Of a stretch of DNA of 64,000 nt, positions 1 to 8,690 are shown in pieces. The notes under the pieces were generated by a model that ran no database searches, was not told where the DNA came from, and was given only the letters and a program-made list of their open reading frames with translations. The stretch comes from Sphingobacterium tenebrionis (GTDB taxonomy: Bacteria > Bacteroidota > Bacteroidia > Sphingobacteriales > Sphingobacteriaceae), in contig NZ_JAYLLN010000005.1 of assembly GCF_037126265.1 (NCBI RefSeq), positions 62,001 through 126,000 on the forward strand. Reading direction: 5' to 3'. Position numbers and translations under genes: made by a program. How positions within the stretch are numbered: position 1 is the first letter of the stretch; the number at the start of each line of letters is the position of its first letter.

Positions 1-1987
1 TTACATACCAATCCGATTGCAGGTACCCATGATTCAAGACCCTAACATCTGTTCGCACGCCTTCCACCTCCTGTAAATACCATAAAGGGAAGGTGTCGTT
101 ATCAGAATAAGTAAACAATATGGCGTTCGGCTCGCAGGATTGCAAGGCATTATAAGCCATCTCTTTGGTCATCATCCGGACTGAACGGTCATGGTCATCC
201 CAATTTTGGGAAACCAATAAGATTGGTCCCAAGAACATACATAGCCCTGCTGTAGCAACGGTCAATTGCCTTGCTGGCAGTTTTACGCGTTGCTGTATAA
301 ATTCAAGGATGGCCAAGAAACCTAGGCCGATCCAAATCGAGAACACATAAAATGATCCGGCATAAGCATAATCCCTTTCCCGAGGTTGTAATGGCGATTG
401 ATTTAAATATAGAACTATCGCTAACCCAGTGAAAAAGAAGAGAAGACCTACAATAGCCGCATCCCTTTTACTTTTTTTCAATTGCCATAACAAACCTACC
501 ACCCCTAGTACTAATGGAAGGAAGAAATAGGTGTTCCTGCTGGGATCCTGTTTAAAATACTCACTTAAATGAGCCTGTCCGGGAATTCGGAGATCATCGA
601 GAAAGGAAATGCCTGAAATCCAATTTCCTGCATGGAATTCCCCCTGGCTTGGCTGATCATTTTGTCTTCCGACAAAATTCCACATGAAATAGCGGGAATA
701 CATATGACCAATCTGATACTGGAAGAAAAACTTCATATTATCAGCAAAGGTCGGACTTTTCCCTTCCCTTAATCCCAGATATGATCGATAGAATGCTTCA
801 TGATCTTTATGATATATTCTCGGGAACAACACTTCCTTATCATATTCATAGGAATTTCTACCCCCAATTTTTGTGTAAGTCTTAGCATCCTTTCTGTAGT
901 TGCTCCCCTCTTCTTTGACACCAATTATTCGAGAATCAAAATTAGGACCTTTGAATAAAGGTTCCGATTGGTACTGCTCCCTGCTCAAATAGCCCAAAAA
1001 GGAGAATACATTATCAGGCGCATTATTGTTCAAGCTGATGTTGGTATGCGAACGTACCATCAATAATCCGTAGGAGCCGAAGCCCAAGTAGATAAAACCC
1101 AAGGAAAGCAAAGCCAAATTCAGGATGGGCTTAGATTTTTTAATCGAATAATATATTCCAAATACCAATCCGCCCGTTAATAGGGCGACAAAGAAGTAAA
1201 TTCCGCTGCCAAATGGCATACCCAAGCCATTCACAAAAAACAGATCAAACTGGGCTGCAATCTTTACAGAATATTGGATCACACCCCAAAGGATCAAAGC
1301 CAGCACCAATACTCCCCAACCTAATGTTTTTAGGATTCCCGACCATTTGACCTGTGGGGTCTTCCTGAAATAAATCAGCAGCGCAATGGCAGGTATAGTC
1401 AATAAATTCAGCAAGTGTACCCCTATACTTAATCCCATCACATAGGCCAGAACCAACAACCATTTATTGGCATCCGGTTCATCTGCCCTTCTTTCCCATT
1501 TCAAGGCCAACCAGAATACGACGGCCGTACAAAGGGATGACATGGCATACACCTCGGATTCCACGGCAGAGTACCAAAAACTATCCGTAAAGCTATAGGC
1601 TAAAGCTCCAATCAATCCTGCAGAAAAGATCTTTAGCTGATGGTCTTGGCTTACTTCTTCATAGCCACGAACCAATACTTTACGTGCAATGGCAGTGATC
1701 GTCCAGAATAGGAAAACAATTGTCAATCCACTACAGACCGCAGAACCTACATTCATCCAGAAAGCAATTTTTTCCGTATCCCCAAAAGCCAAATTGGAAA
1801 ACAGGTTTTGAAGCATTAAGAATAAGGGAGCGCCTGGTTGATGTACAATTTCTAATTTATAGGCCGAGGCGATAAACTCGCCTGTATCCCACCAGCTGGA
1901 AGAATGTTCCGTTGTGAGAATGTATACCGTCGTTGCAATGATTCCACAGAGCCATCCTAGCAGGTTGTTGATCTTCGAGTAATTCAT
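1..1987 (-). CDS. DUF2723 family multi-spanning membrane protein (C-terminus outside window)
   Basis: The minus-strand frame is open from an ATG at 1987 to the window edge (about 662 residues). Near the N-terminus it reads SSWWDTGEFIASAYKLEIVH followed by QPGAPLF, the hallmark of the DUF2723 / TMEM260-like family. Many hydrophobic segments follow. Further in are a long soluble stretch (about residues 340-450) and the motif LQPRERDYAYAGSFYVF, typical of Bacteroidota members; the edge reads LNHGYLQSDWYV. Family members are usually about 1000 residues, so roughly a third is missing here. They are integral membrane proteins related to GT-C type protein O-mannosyltransferases. A glycosyl-transfer role is inferred from family relationship, not shown here. 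Nothing is seen upstream for over 450 bases, so it probably has its own promoter. Confidence 0.85.
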   Translation of the reverse strand, partial: MNYSKINNLLGWLCGIIATTVYILTTEHSSSWWDTGEFIASAYKLEIVHQPGAPLFLMLQNLFSNLAFGDTEKIAFWMNVGSAVCSGLTIVFLFWTITAIARKVLVRGYEEVSQDHQLKIFSAGLIGALAYSFTDSFWYSAVESEVYAMSSLCTAVVFWLALKWERRADEPDANKWLLVLAYVMGLSIGVHLLNLLTIPAIALLIYFRKTPQVKWSGILKTLGWGVLVLALILWGVIQYSVKIAAQFDLFFVNGLGMPFGSGIYFFVALLTGGLVFGIYYSIKKSKPILNLALLSLGFIYLGFGSYGLLMVRSHTNISLNNNAPDNVFSFLGYLSREQYQSEPLFKGPNFDSRIIGVKEEGSNYRKDAKTYTKIGGRNSYEYDKEVLFPRIYHKDHEAFYRSYLGLREGKSPTFADNMKFFFQYQIGHMYSRYFMWNFVGRQNDQPSQGEFHAGNWISGISFLDDLRIPGQAHLSEYFKQDPSRNTYFFLPLVLGVVGLLWQLKKSKRDAAIVGLLFFFTGLAIVLYLNQSPLQPRERDYAYAGSFYVFSIWIGLGFLAILEFIQQRVKLPARQLTVATAGLCMFLGPILLVSQNWDDHDRSVRMMTKEMAYNALQSCEPNAILFTYSDNDTFPLWYLQEVEGVRTDVRVLNHGYLQSDWYV

Positions 1988-2458
1988 AATTATGGGCGTT
2001 AGTTAATTCAATCTAATGTAATAAGAATATAAAAATGAAATCACCTATTAACATAATTTAACAGCTAACCTGAAGAAATAAACAGCGAATCAATAAGTTT
2101 AGGAATAGAATAGATGCTACATGTTATCAGGAATAGATGATACATCGAACAAAGGCATAAATGTTAAAATATGTTAAATTACAAATGTAAATTATCCGTA
2201 GAAACGCATAAATCCTGGGACAATAAACTTGGTTACCGGGTTGCTATAAAAAACCATAAGGAGAACAATAAGCTGAAATACAACTATTTAAAGTTAACAA
2301 TATTAACAAAAACTAATGAAAATAAGTTAAGAAACAGCATTAAACCTTTAAACACCTTAACCAGTCATAAAATTAAATAACATTTGTGGAAATAATAAAC
2401 AATATTCTTAACTTTAAATTCTAATAAATCACATAGAGTGACCATTAATAAACGTAAA
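1988..2458. other. AT-rich intergenic region between divergent genes
   Basis: About 470 bases with no convincing gene. A 69-codon plus-strand frame inside is Lys/Asn-rich and looks like chance AT-rich coding. The only recognisable signal is a possible promoter near the right end, listed separately. Confidence 0.6.
2383..2416 (+). promoter_or_regulatory. Possible Bacteroidota-type promoter for the small secreted protein
   Basis: TTTG at 2383-2386 and TAACTTTA at 2409-2416 are separated by 22 bases. The second box matches TAnnTTTG at 7 of 8 positions. It lies about 40 bases before the ATG at 2459. The spacing is slightly long, so this is tentative. Confidence 0.35.
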
Positions 2459-2827
2459 ATGAAAAAATTATTATCAATCGCATTTGCAGCTGCTTTGACA
2501 GTGGGTGTGGCATCTGCACAAGAAACTAAACCAGCAGAGCGTGATTACTTTATTGCTAAAAATGTAACGGAATCTATTGTCAAGTCATTGACTGAAAAAT
2601 TAGCTTTGACAAAACCTCAGCAGGATTCCATTGCTAAGCATGTGTTAATTTCAGCAAAACAAGAAACTGATATTCTTGAGGCACAAGGCGTTGCGATTAA
2701 AACAAAAAGAGAACAACAAGAGGCAAATCTTAAAGCTAGAACAGCTAAAGTGAAAACCTTCTTAACAAAAGAGCAGCTTGATAAATGGGCTAAAATTAGT
2801 AAAGAAGAGGAAGAAGAAGAAAATTAA
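2459..2827 (+). CDS. Small secreted periplasmic protein, function unknown
   Basis: A 122-residue protein. I chose the ATG at 2459 because it begins a classic signal peptide (MKKLLSIAFAAALTVGVASA, then Q); a GTG 21 bases upstream would spoil it. The mature part is charged and helical, with LTEKLALTKPQQDSIAKHVL near residue 50, a Lys/Glu-rich middle, KTFLTKEQLDKWAKISK near the end and an acidic tail. The alternation of LTxxQ and LTxEQ segments is reminiscent of Spy/CpxP-like or DUF4890-type small helical periplasmic proteins of Bacteroidota. That resemblance is an inference. It is monocistronic, ending at a strong hairpin shared with the convergent metF. Confidence 0.7.
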   Translation: MKKLLSIAFAAALTVGVASAQETKPAERDYFIAKNVTESIVKSLTEKLALTKPQQDSIAKHVLISAKQETDILEAQGVAIKTKREQQEANLKARTAKVKTFLTKEQLDKWAKISKEEEEEEN

Positions 2828-2840
2828 GATTTAAGTCTTT

Positions 2841-2880
2841 AAAAATAAATGCCGATTGCATCCAATCGGCATTTATTTTT
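2841..2880. terminator. Bidirectional intrinsic terminator
   Basis: Perfect hairpin: the stem core GCCGATTG (2851-2858) pairs with CAATCGGC (2863-2870), loop CATC. The A-run at 2841-2845 and T-run at 2876-2880 extend the pairing to 18 bp and supply a U-tract in both directions. It serves the plus-strand small protein and minus-strand metF, whose stop codon overlaps its edge. Confidence 0.88.
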
Positions 2881-3835
2881 AAACCAGTTTTTCTACTATC
2901 TTTTTTGTCGGACCAGGATTACTCATGGTATAGAAATGCAGTACCGGAGCACCAAATTCGATCAGCTCCTTACATTGCTGCACCAGCCACTCTTCACCAA
3001 CCTGCCTCACTTCGGCATTGGTTTTACAAGCATCCACCGCATCACTTAAATCCTCAGGGATATCCAAATGGAAGATCCTCGGCAGGGTGATCAATTGATT
3101 CTTCGTCGTCAAAGGTTTCAAACCGGGAATGATCGGCACATGGATATCATGCTCCCTACATTTCGTTACGAATTCTTTATATTTTTCGACATTAAAGAAC
3201 ATTTGGGTCACAATAAACTCAGCACCCATTTCCACTTTCTTTTTCAGCCACTTAAAATCTGTATTGAAGTTTGGTGCTTCAAAATGCTTTTCCGGATAAC
3301 CGGCCACTCCTATACAGAAATCAGTTTTTTCGGAACTCCCAATATCTTCATGCAGGTATTGCCCGCGATTCATATCAGCTACCTGCTCCAACAGGTCGAT
3401 GGCATAGGCATGTCCTTCTGGTGTAGGAATAAAATCAGAGTCGCCCTTACGCGCATCTCCACGTAACACCAATACATTATCGATCCCTAAAAAGTTAAGA
3501 TCGATCAAGGCATTTTCTGTCTCTTCCTTCGTGAAACCACCACAGATCAGATGCGGAACCGCATCCACTTTATATTTACTCATGATTGCAGCACAGATGG
3601 CCACCGTGCCGGGACGTTTTCTATACGACACCCGTTCCAATAAACCGTTGGAATGTTGCTTATAGAGATAATCTTCCCGGTGGTAAGTAACATCAATAAA
3701 CGGAGGTTTGAATTCCATCAATTCGTCCATGGTCTTGAAAATACTCTGTATCCCCTGTCCTTTTGCTGGCGGAAGCAATTCAAAGGAATACAAGGTCTTG
3801 CCATTCGCATTTTTAATGTGATCTACAATCTTCAT
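2879..3835 (-). CDS. metF: Methylenetetrahydrofolate reductase
   Basis: A 318-residue flavoprotein of the MetF family that reduces 5,10-methylene-THF to 5-methyl-THF, the methyl donor for methionine synthesis. Length is typical for the single-domain bacterial enzyme. Family features include YSFELLPP near residue 17 (the catalytic Glu of the FE(L)xPP motif), FIDVTYHRED, PHLICGGFTKEETENAL, NVLVLRGD, FCIGVAGYPEKH and FIVTQMFF near the FAD/folate site, and PIIPGLKPL. The ATG at 3835 gives the expected N-terminus. A SAM-I riboswitch directly upstream on the same strand links it to methionine/SAM control and supports the assignment independently. It ends at the shared terminator. No other methionine gene lies next to it. 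Confidence 0.96.
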   Translation of the reverse strand: MKIVDHIKNANGKTLYSFELLPPAKGQGIQSIFKTMDELMEFKPPFIDVTYHREDYLYKQHSNGLLERVSYRKRPGTVAICAAIMSKYKVDAVPHLICGGFTKEETENALIDLNFLGIDNVLVLRGDARKGDSDFIPTPEGHAYAIDLLEQVADMNRGQYLHEDIGSSEKTDFCIGVAGYPEKHFEAPNFNTDFKWLKKKVEMGAEFIVTQMFFNVEKYKEFVTKCREHDIHVPIIPGLKPLTTKNQLITLPRIFHLDIPEDLSDAVDACKTNAEVRQVGEEWLVQQCKELIEFGAPVLHFYTMSNPGPTKKIVEKLV

Positions 3836-3883
3836 ATACTAAAATTAATGCTTAGAGAAAACACAGCGAGTACTGGTTCATCA

Positions 3884-3981
3884 GCTTATCTTTCCTGGTT
3901 AAAGGTAGAATGTAGCACCTTGACAAGTGTCAGGTTGCTAAGGCTTCAGCGGGTCTAGTCCCTCTGCCTTTCTCTATAAGC
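3884..3981 (-). promoter_or_regulatory. SAM-I (S-box) riboswitch upstream of metF
   Basis: On the minus strand the sequence carries the S-box conserved blocks in order: AGAGAAAGGCAGAGGGACTAG, then GAAGCCTTAGCAACC, then AAGGTGCTACATTC, closing with AGATAAG. P1 is formed by GCTTAT (3981-3976) pairing with ATAAGC (3889-3884). About 48 bases separate the aptamer from the metF ATG. I see no classical terminator hairpin with a T-run there, so the expression platform is not obvious. Confidence 0.93.
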
Positions 3982-4058
3982 ACCGCTAATATCGGTTTAA
4001 AATCTGAAAAGTAAAAATTATTTTAATGTTCCTGTACCTGTTAGGGTTTCCAGAACAA

Positions 4059-4586
4059 TTATAGTTTTCTGTACAGATCGATCAGTCCTTCTGGAAGTTT
4101 CACTACGATCACTTCTTCTTCCGGATCCATACCAACGATCAGATCATCGTTCAATGGAAACAGCACCTCTTGTCCATCCATATCCACCGTGGCAATAAAC
4201 TGCTGCGGCATTTCCTGCACATCCAAGATCTCTCCCAGCTCCCCATCCTTCTCATCGATCACCACATAGCCGATCAAATCGGAATATCGGAAATCATCCG
4301 GATCTCTTTCCGGCATTTTATCGTTAGGGAGATAGATCTTCTTACGCACCAGCGGTTGGGCCTTATCGATATGGTCCACATCCTCAAACCAAGCGTAGGC
4401 TGTACTGTTATTGTGCAACTTGACCTGATCCACGAAATAAGGAACCAACTTCTTATCAATTTCTACAAAGATGACATCCAGATCCAGGTCGGCATAATCC
4501 TCAAACTCAAAAAACAATTGGACCTCCCCTTTCAGACCGCGGGTCTTACTGATATATCCGATGTAAAAACATTGATCGATGTTCAT
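4059..4586 (-). CDS. rimM: Ribosome maturation factor RimM
   Basis: A 175-residue 16S rRNA processing factor that assists 30S head assembly and binds ribosomal protein S19. The start is the ATG at 4586 (MNIDQCFYIGYISKTRGLKG), because GYISKTRGLKGEV is the conserved N-terminus of the RimM barrel. The open frame continues 189 bases upstream, but only as a Leu/Lys-rich read-through of the rpsP 3' end in another frame. The second (PRC-barrel) domain is recognisable at RYSDLIGYVVIDEKDGELGE and DDLIVGMDPEEEVIVVKLPEGL. It lies 82 bases after rpsP on the same strand, with a hairpin between them. trmD, often the next gene, lies 32 kb away on the other strand. Confidence 0.93.
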   Translation of the reverse strand: MNIDQCFYIGYISKTRGLKGEVQLFFEFEDYADLDLDVIFVEIDKKLVPYFVDQVKLHNNSTAYAWFEDVDHIDKAQPLVRKKIYLPNDKMPERDPDDFRYSDLIGYVVIDEKDGELGEILDVQEMPQQFIATVDMDGQEVLFPLNDDLIVGMDPEEEVIVVKLPEGLIDLYRKL

Positions 4587-4613
4587 TTTTTTTTCAATTA
4601 AGCCACAAAAATA

Positions 4614-4645
4614 CAAAAAAAGCCGATCTAAAGTAGATCGGCTTT
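4614..4645 (-). terminator. Intrinsic terminator / attenuator between rpsP and rimM
   Basis: Stem AAAGCCGATCTA (minus strand, 4645-4634) pairs with TAGATCGGCTTT (4630-4619) around a 3-base loop and is followed by T's (4618-4614). It would end or reduce transcription from rpsP into rimM, lowering RimM relative to S16. Confidence 0.8.
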
Positions 4646-4668
4646 CATTTGAATAATGCTTTAAGGAA

Positions 4669-5196
4669 CTATCCTTCAGTTTCTTCAGTGTTTTCAGTAG
4701 CTTCTTCCGCAACCTCTTCTGTTGTTTCTTCAGCAACAGGAGTGTTTTTAGCAGCGATAGCAGCAGCTCTGTCATCTTTTTTCTTCGCTTCAGCAGCTAA
4801 AGCAGCTTTTTTAGCTTCTTCTTTAGTTTTTGCTAAACCTGATTTTTTTCCTTCGATTTGAGCACCTTTACCTTCTAACCAGTTGTTGAAAAGTTCTTCT
4901 GCTTTAGTTTCGTCGAACGCACCTTTTTTCACACCACCTTGTAAGTGCTTTTTGTACAAAACACCTTTGTAAGAAAGGATAGCGCGAGCGGTGTCAGTAG
5001 GTTGTGCACCTTTATTCATCCAATCCAATGCTTTTTCGAAATCTAATACGATAGTTGCTGGGTTAGTGTTCGGGTTATAAGAACCGATACGCTCGATGAA
5101 TTTACCATCACGTGGAGCACGTGCATCTGCTACTACTACGTGGTAAAAAGGTTTTCCTTTTTTACCATGTCTTTGCAATCTGATTTTAGTTGCCAT
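4669..5196 (-). CDS. rpsP: 30S ribosomal protein S16 with acidic/alanine-rich C-terminal extension
   Basis: The first ~80 residues are canonical bS16: MATKIRLQRHGKKGKPFYHV, then VVADARAPRDGKFIERIGSYNP and DWMNKGAQPTDTARAILSYKGV. The protein is 175 residues, about twice E. coli S16. The remainder is a Lys/Ala-rich then Glu/Thr-rich tail ending in EETTEEVAEEATENTEETEG. Such extensions are usual in Sphingobacteriaceae and other Bacteroidota and are probably disordered. The gene is followed by a hairpin and then rimM. Confidence 0.96.
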   Translation of the reverse strand: MATKIRLQRHGKKGKPFYHVVVADARAPRDGKFIERIGSYNPNTNPATIVLDFEKALDWMNKGAQPTDTARAILSYKGVLYKKHLQGGVKKGAFDETKAEELFNNWLEGKGAQIEGKKSGLAKTKEEAKKAALAAEAKKKDDRAAAIAAKNTPVAEETTEEVAEEATENTEETEG

Positions 5197-5252
5197 GTTT
5201 TTTTTATTTTATGTATTCAACATATCCCCCGTGCTTCATGCAAGAAGGGACG

Positions 5253-5260
5253 CAAAGATA
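5253..5260 (-). promoter_or_regulatory. Probable -7 element for rpsP
   Basis: TATCTTTG on the minus strand matches the Bacteroidota TAnnTTTG box, 57 bases before the rpsP ATG. The nearest TTTG lies 24 bases further upstream, which is longer than usual, so the -33 box is uncertain. Confidence 0.45.
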
Positions 5261-5322
5261 AAAACTTATTTCCAATAATAAAAGCAAACCGTTATATTCA
5301 TCACATTAATCCACAACACCCT

Positions 5323-8300
5323 ATGCAAGAAAAAGCACCCCTAAAAATAGTTAAAGCATCGGCAGGCTCCGGAAAGACATTCAGCCTGACCGTCCATTAC
5401 CTATCTTTATTGTTGGCCAAGGAAAGCAATTACCGCGAAATACTTGCTGTAACCTTTACCAACAAAGCAACCGCGGAAATGAAGGAAAGGATCCTCTCCG
5501 TGTTGCAGGGCTTAGCAACCGGAAATCCCGCTAGGAAAATCGAGGATTACCGACAGATATTATTGGAAGAACATCCCCAATGGGATGCACATGCCCTTCA
5601 GGAAAAAGCACAACGTATATACCGAAGGATCTTGCACGATTACTCCCACTTCTCTGTGAGTACCATCGATGGGTTCTCCCAAAAAGTCATCCGAAGCTTT
5701 ACCTATGAATTGAATCTGGATGCCGGATATGCCATCGAAATGAACACCAATAAGGTAAAACGGGATCTGACCATCATGCTGAATCAGCTCTTGGATGAAA
5801 AACCCGAACTATTGGAATGGATCATTGCTTATGCGGAGCAAAAAATAGGAAACAATGAAAATTGGAACTATCGGAATCAATTGATGAGTCTGGCCGGTCT
5901 TATATTCAGTGAAAATTTCCAGGAATTTGATGGATACATACTTTCTGCGGATTCCAACCGTATTTTCAACCTCTTGAACAAAGAGGTCTCCGAAAAGACC
6001 AGCAACTTTCTAGACGCCTTAAGCGCTGCCATTGAACAGTTCAACCAAAGCTACCGTAGTTTGGGCATAGACGAGTCCGAACTTGTGCAGAAGTCACGGA
6101 ATAAGCTGGTCTCGGCCAGCAAGGTAAATCCAAATATCCATAAATTCTCCATTTCAGATCTTGATGAAAAGGTCTTCCAGAAATATGACACCTTGGTGCA
6201 AGAACCAGAAAAAATATTTGTTGACCAAGATAAAAATTACCGTACAGATTTGGTACAGGCCATGCAGCCTGCCTTGGATATCCTCATGGAATTACGAGGT
6301 ATTTTCCCATCCTATATCGCCTATCATTCGGTTCAGGGGAATCTATATTTCCTTCGTTTATTAAAAGAGATGAGTGATCTCCTTAGTCAATGGCGGAAAG
6401 AAAATGGGGCGCAATTGATTTCTGATGCGCAGATTCTCCTGAACAAAATCGGAATTGATGACCAACAGGATCCTACCTTCATCTGGGAAAAGATCGGTAA
6501 CCGGTTCAATTATTTCCTATTCGATGAATTCCAGGATACTTCCCGGATCCAATGGAAAAACTACAGCCCTTTATTGTTGAACGCCTTGGCCAATGCTACA
6601 GGCACCTTGAATGAGCACCTGATCGTAGGCGATGTCAAACAGAGCATCTACCGATGGCGGAATGGCGATTGGCGGATACTGTTGCAACAGGTGGAAAAAC
6701 AGGTGGTCGACAATTTCCATCTTCAGCCGCAACAGCTTGAACAGTTTATCCATAACGGCACCCTGCAGACCAACTTCCGCAGTCTGCCGAACATCATCAA
6801 ACTGAATAACTACCTGTTCGATAAAATCCCCTCCTTATTGCAGGAGGTATTGAACAATAAAGTATTGGAGAGTCTTTCCGGCGATTCCTGGGCTTGGTGG
6901 CAAGAAACAGGCAACGATCAGATGTTGATTAAGGCCTATCAAGATACCGAGCAGCAGATTCCCGAACATCTTTTGGGGGATGATAACCCACAGGGATCCA
7001 TAGAAATCAATTATTTCCCGGTTGAGCATGGGCGATTCAGAAAGAACCAAGTTATGGATGCTTCTGTAGATTCCCTATGCCAAAAGATTGGCGAGTGGAT
7101 CAACAGTGGTAGATACCAAGCAAAACAGATTGGGATCTTGTTGCGCAGCAATGCCCAAGCGCGGTTGCTGATCCAGGAACTGATGCGTTTTAAAAATGAA
7201 AAGCAGCTCGCATTCGAAGTGATTTCTGGAGATGCATTGACCCTGATATCCAACCATGCCGTAAATCTCTTGGTAGAAACCTTTCGCGCACTGGTTTTCC
7301 AATCGGAAAAACATGTTATCCATCTGGCCAATATGGCCTACCTATACCAATTGGCTATGGGTAAATCTACCTTCGATCCCAAAGCCTGGTTAACATTCAA
7401 GACAAATCAGATCGAATCCTTGAATGGGGTTCTTCCTCAGCAATTGATTGAAAATTGGGTGGCCTTGCAGAAAATGCCTTTGGTCCATCTGACTGAGAAG
7501 CTGATCGAGATCTATCAGGTTGGAAAAGAAAACAGCATACACCTTCCCTATTTATTGGCCTTCAAAGATATGGTTACCCAGTTTTCGAGCATGGGTGAAC
7601 GGGGTATCCTCCAGTTTTTGGAATACTGGGACGAAGACGGTGAGAAGGCTGTGCTACCAGCAAACGGAAAGTTGGATGCCATCGAAGTCACCACCATTCA
7701 TAAATCCAAAGGATTGGCTTATGATGTGGTCATGATCCCGTTCTGTTCCTGGAATCTGGATGGCATGAACAATGGCGATTTCTGGATCGATGTAATGGAC
7801 AGCCCTTTCCAAGAGCTCGGAAAAATCCCTGTAAAATACAATGCCGCCTTAGGAAAATCCATTTTCTATAAGCAATATTTCGAGGAAATGCTCTTCAACT
7901 ACATGGATGCCCTGAACACCTTCTATGTGGCAACCACCAGGGCAAAAGAACATTTATATATCTCAGCACCCCAATTTAAGGAGGCCGATGCCAAATCGGC
8001 CAACGTATTGAATGGGTTTGAAGTCAAAAATGAATACATCAGCGATCTATTGCTTCAAACATTAATGGATCCACAATCCATTTTTCCTTTGGAAGATAAC
8101 CAAGTCAACATCCAGGAAATCATTCTGAAGAAAGATGATGGCGAAGATCAGGAAGAAAATAAACTGGCATTGACGAACTACCCGATATCGAAGGAATTGG
8201 ATAGGGCACTGGATCGTTCCAGCAAACGGAGCATCAATAACATCCTGATGATGGAGGAAGCGGCGAGGTATGGGGTCCTTGCCCATGAAATCATCTCAGC

Positions 8301-8685
8301 CGTAGAAAAGGAGCAGGATATTGCGGACTTGGTCAGCCAATTTATCGAAGAGGGAATTATCGAAGAACATGCCCGTCCAGATCTGATGAAAGAGATCCAG
8401 GAAGTATGGCACCATCCCCAGATCAACCAATGGCTAACCCAGGACTATAAGGTTTGGAATGAAGCCAGTATTATTACCTCCGAAGGAAAAACCCTACGTC
8501 CGGACAAGGTATTCAGCAAGGATGGAGAAACCATTGTATTGGACTTTAAGTTCACCAAAGGCGATTATATCGAACATAAATACCAAGTAGGAACCTATAT
8601 GGATGCCCTCAAAAATGTAGGTTACCCAGCGGTCAAAGGCTATTTATATTACGCCAAATCAAAAGAATTAGTAGAAGTAAATTAA
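5323..8685 (+). CDS. addA: AddA-type UvrD/RecB helicase-nuclease
   Basis: A 1120-residue superfamily 1A helicase fused to a RecB-type nuclease, acting in processing of double-strand DNA ends before RecA loading. The ATG at 5323 gives MQEKAPLKIVKASAGSGKTF, with Walker A at residues ~12-19; the longer frame back to 5140 is antisense to rpsP. Further motifs: VTFTNKATAEMKERIL (Ia), DEFQDTSRIQW near 400 (Walker B), VGDVKQSIYRWRNGD near 434 (III), TTIHKSKGLAYDVV near 790 (V) and YVATTRAKEHLYI near 868 (VI). At the C-terminus LRPDKVF...IVLDFKF...KYQVGTYMDAL is the PD-(D/E)xK nuclease with its Q-Y signature. addB starts 5 bases downstream. The gene is divergent from rpsP. Confidence 0.93.
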   Translation: MQEKAPLKIVKASAGSGKTFSLTVHYLSLLLAKESNYREILAVTFTNKATAEMKERILSVLQGLATGNPARKIEDYRQILLEEHPQWDAHALQEKAQRIYRRILHDYSHFSVSTIDGFSQKVIRSFTYELNLDAGYAIEMNTNKVKRDLTIMLNQLLDEKPELLEWIIAYAEQKIGNNENWNYRNQLMSLAGLIFSENFQEFDGYILSADSNRIFNLLNKEVSEKTSNFLDALSAAIEQFNQSYRSLGIDESELVQKSRNKLVSASKVNPNIHKFSISDLDEKVFQKYDTLVQEPEKIFVDQDKNYRTDLVQAMQPALDILMELRGIFPSYIAYHSVQGNLYFLRLLKEMSDLLSQWRKENGAQLISDAQILLNKIGIDDQQDPTFIWEKIGNRFNYFLFDEFQDTSRIQWKNYSPLLLNALANATGTLNEHLIVGDVKQSIYRWRNGDWRILLQQVEKQVVDNFHLQPQQLEQFIHNGTLQTNFRSLPNIIKLNNYLFDKIPSLLQEVLNNKVLESLSGDSWAWWQETGNDQMLIKAYQDTEQQIPEHLLGDDNPQGSIEINYFPVEHGRFRKNQVMDASVDSLCQKIGEWINSGRYQAKQIGILLRSNAQARLLIQELMRFKNEKQLAFEVISGDALTLISNHAVNLLVETFRALVFQSEKHVIHLANMAYLYQLAMGKSTFDPKAWLTFKTNQIESLNGVLPQQLIENWVALQKMPLVHLTEKLIEIYQVGKENSIHLPYLLAFKDMVTQFSSMGERGILQFLEYWDEDGEKAVLPANGKLDAIEVTTIHKSKGLAYDVVMIPFCSWNLDGMNNGDFWIDVMDSPFQELGKIPVKYNAALGKSIFYKQYFEEMLFNYMDALNTFYVATTRAKEHLYISAPQFKEADAKSANVLNGFEVKNEYISDLLLQTLMDPQSIFPLEDNQVNIQEIILKKDDGEDQEENKLALTNYPISKELDRALDRSSKRSINNILMMEEAARYGVLAHEIISAVEKEQDIADLVSQFIEEGIIEEHARPDLMKEIQEVWHHPQINQWLTQDYKVWNEASIITSEGKTLRPDKVFSKDGETIVLDFKFTKGDYIEHKYQVGTYMDALKNVGYPAVKGYLYYAKSKELVEVN

Positions 8686-8690
8686 AAAGA

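Noticed and set aside
2171..2380. 69-codon plus-strand frame rich in Lys and Asn
   Set aside because: AT-driven composition, no promoter or family resemblance; treated as non-coding.
3068..3466. 132-codon plus-strand frame
   Set aside because: Entirely antisense to metF, which has clear family motifs.
4587..4775. Upstream extension of the rimM frame
   Set aside because: It reads the rpsP tail out of frame as Leu/Lys repeats; the conserved RimM N-terminus starts at the ATG at 4586.
5140..5322. Upstream extension of the addA frame
   Set aside because: It is antisense to rpsP and its promoter; the Walker A context and ATG 5323 fit the family start.
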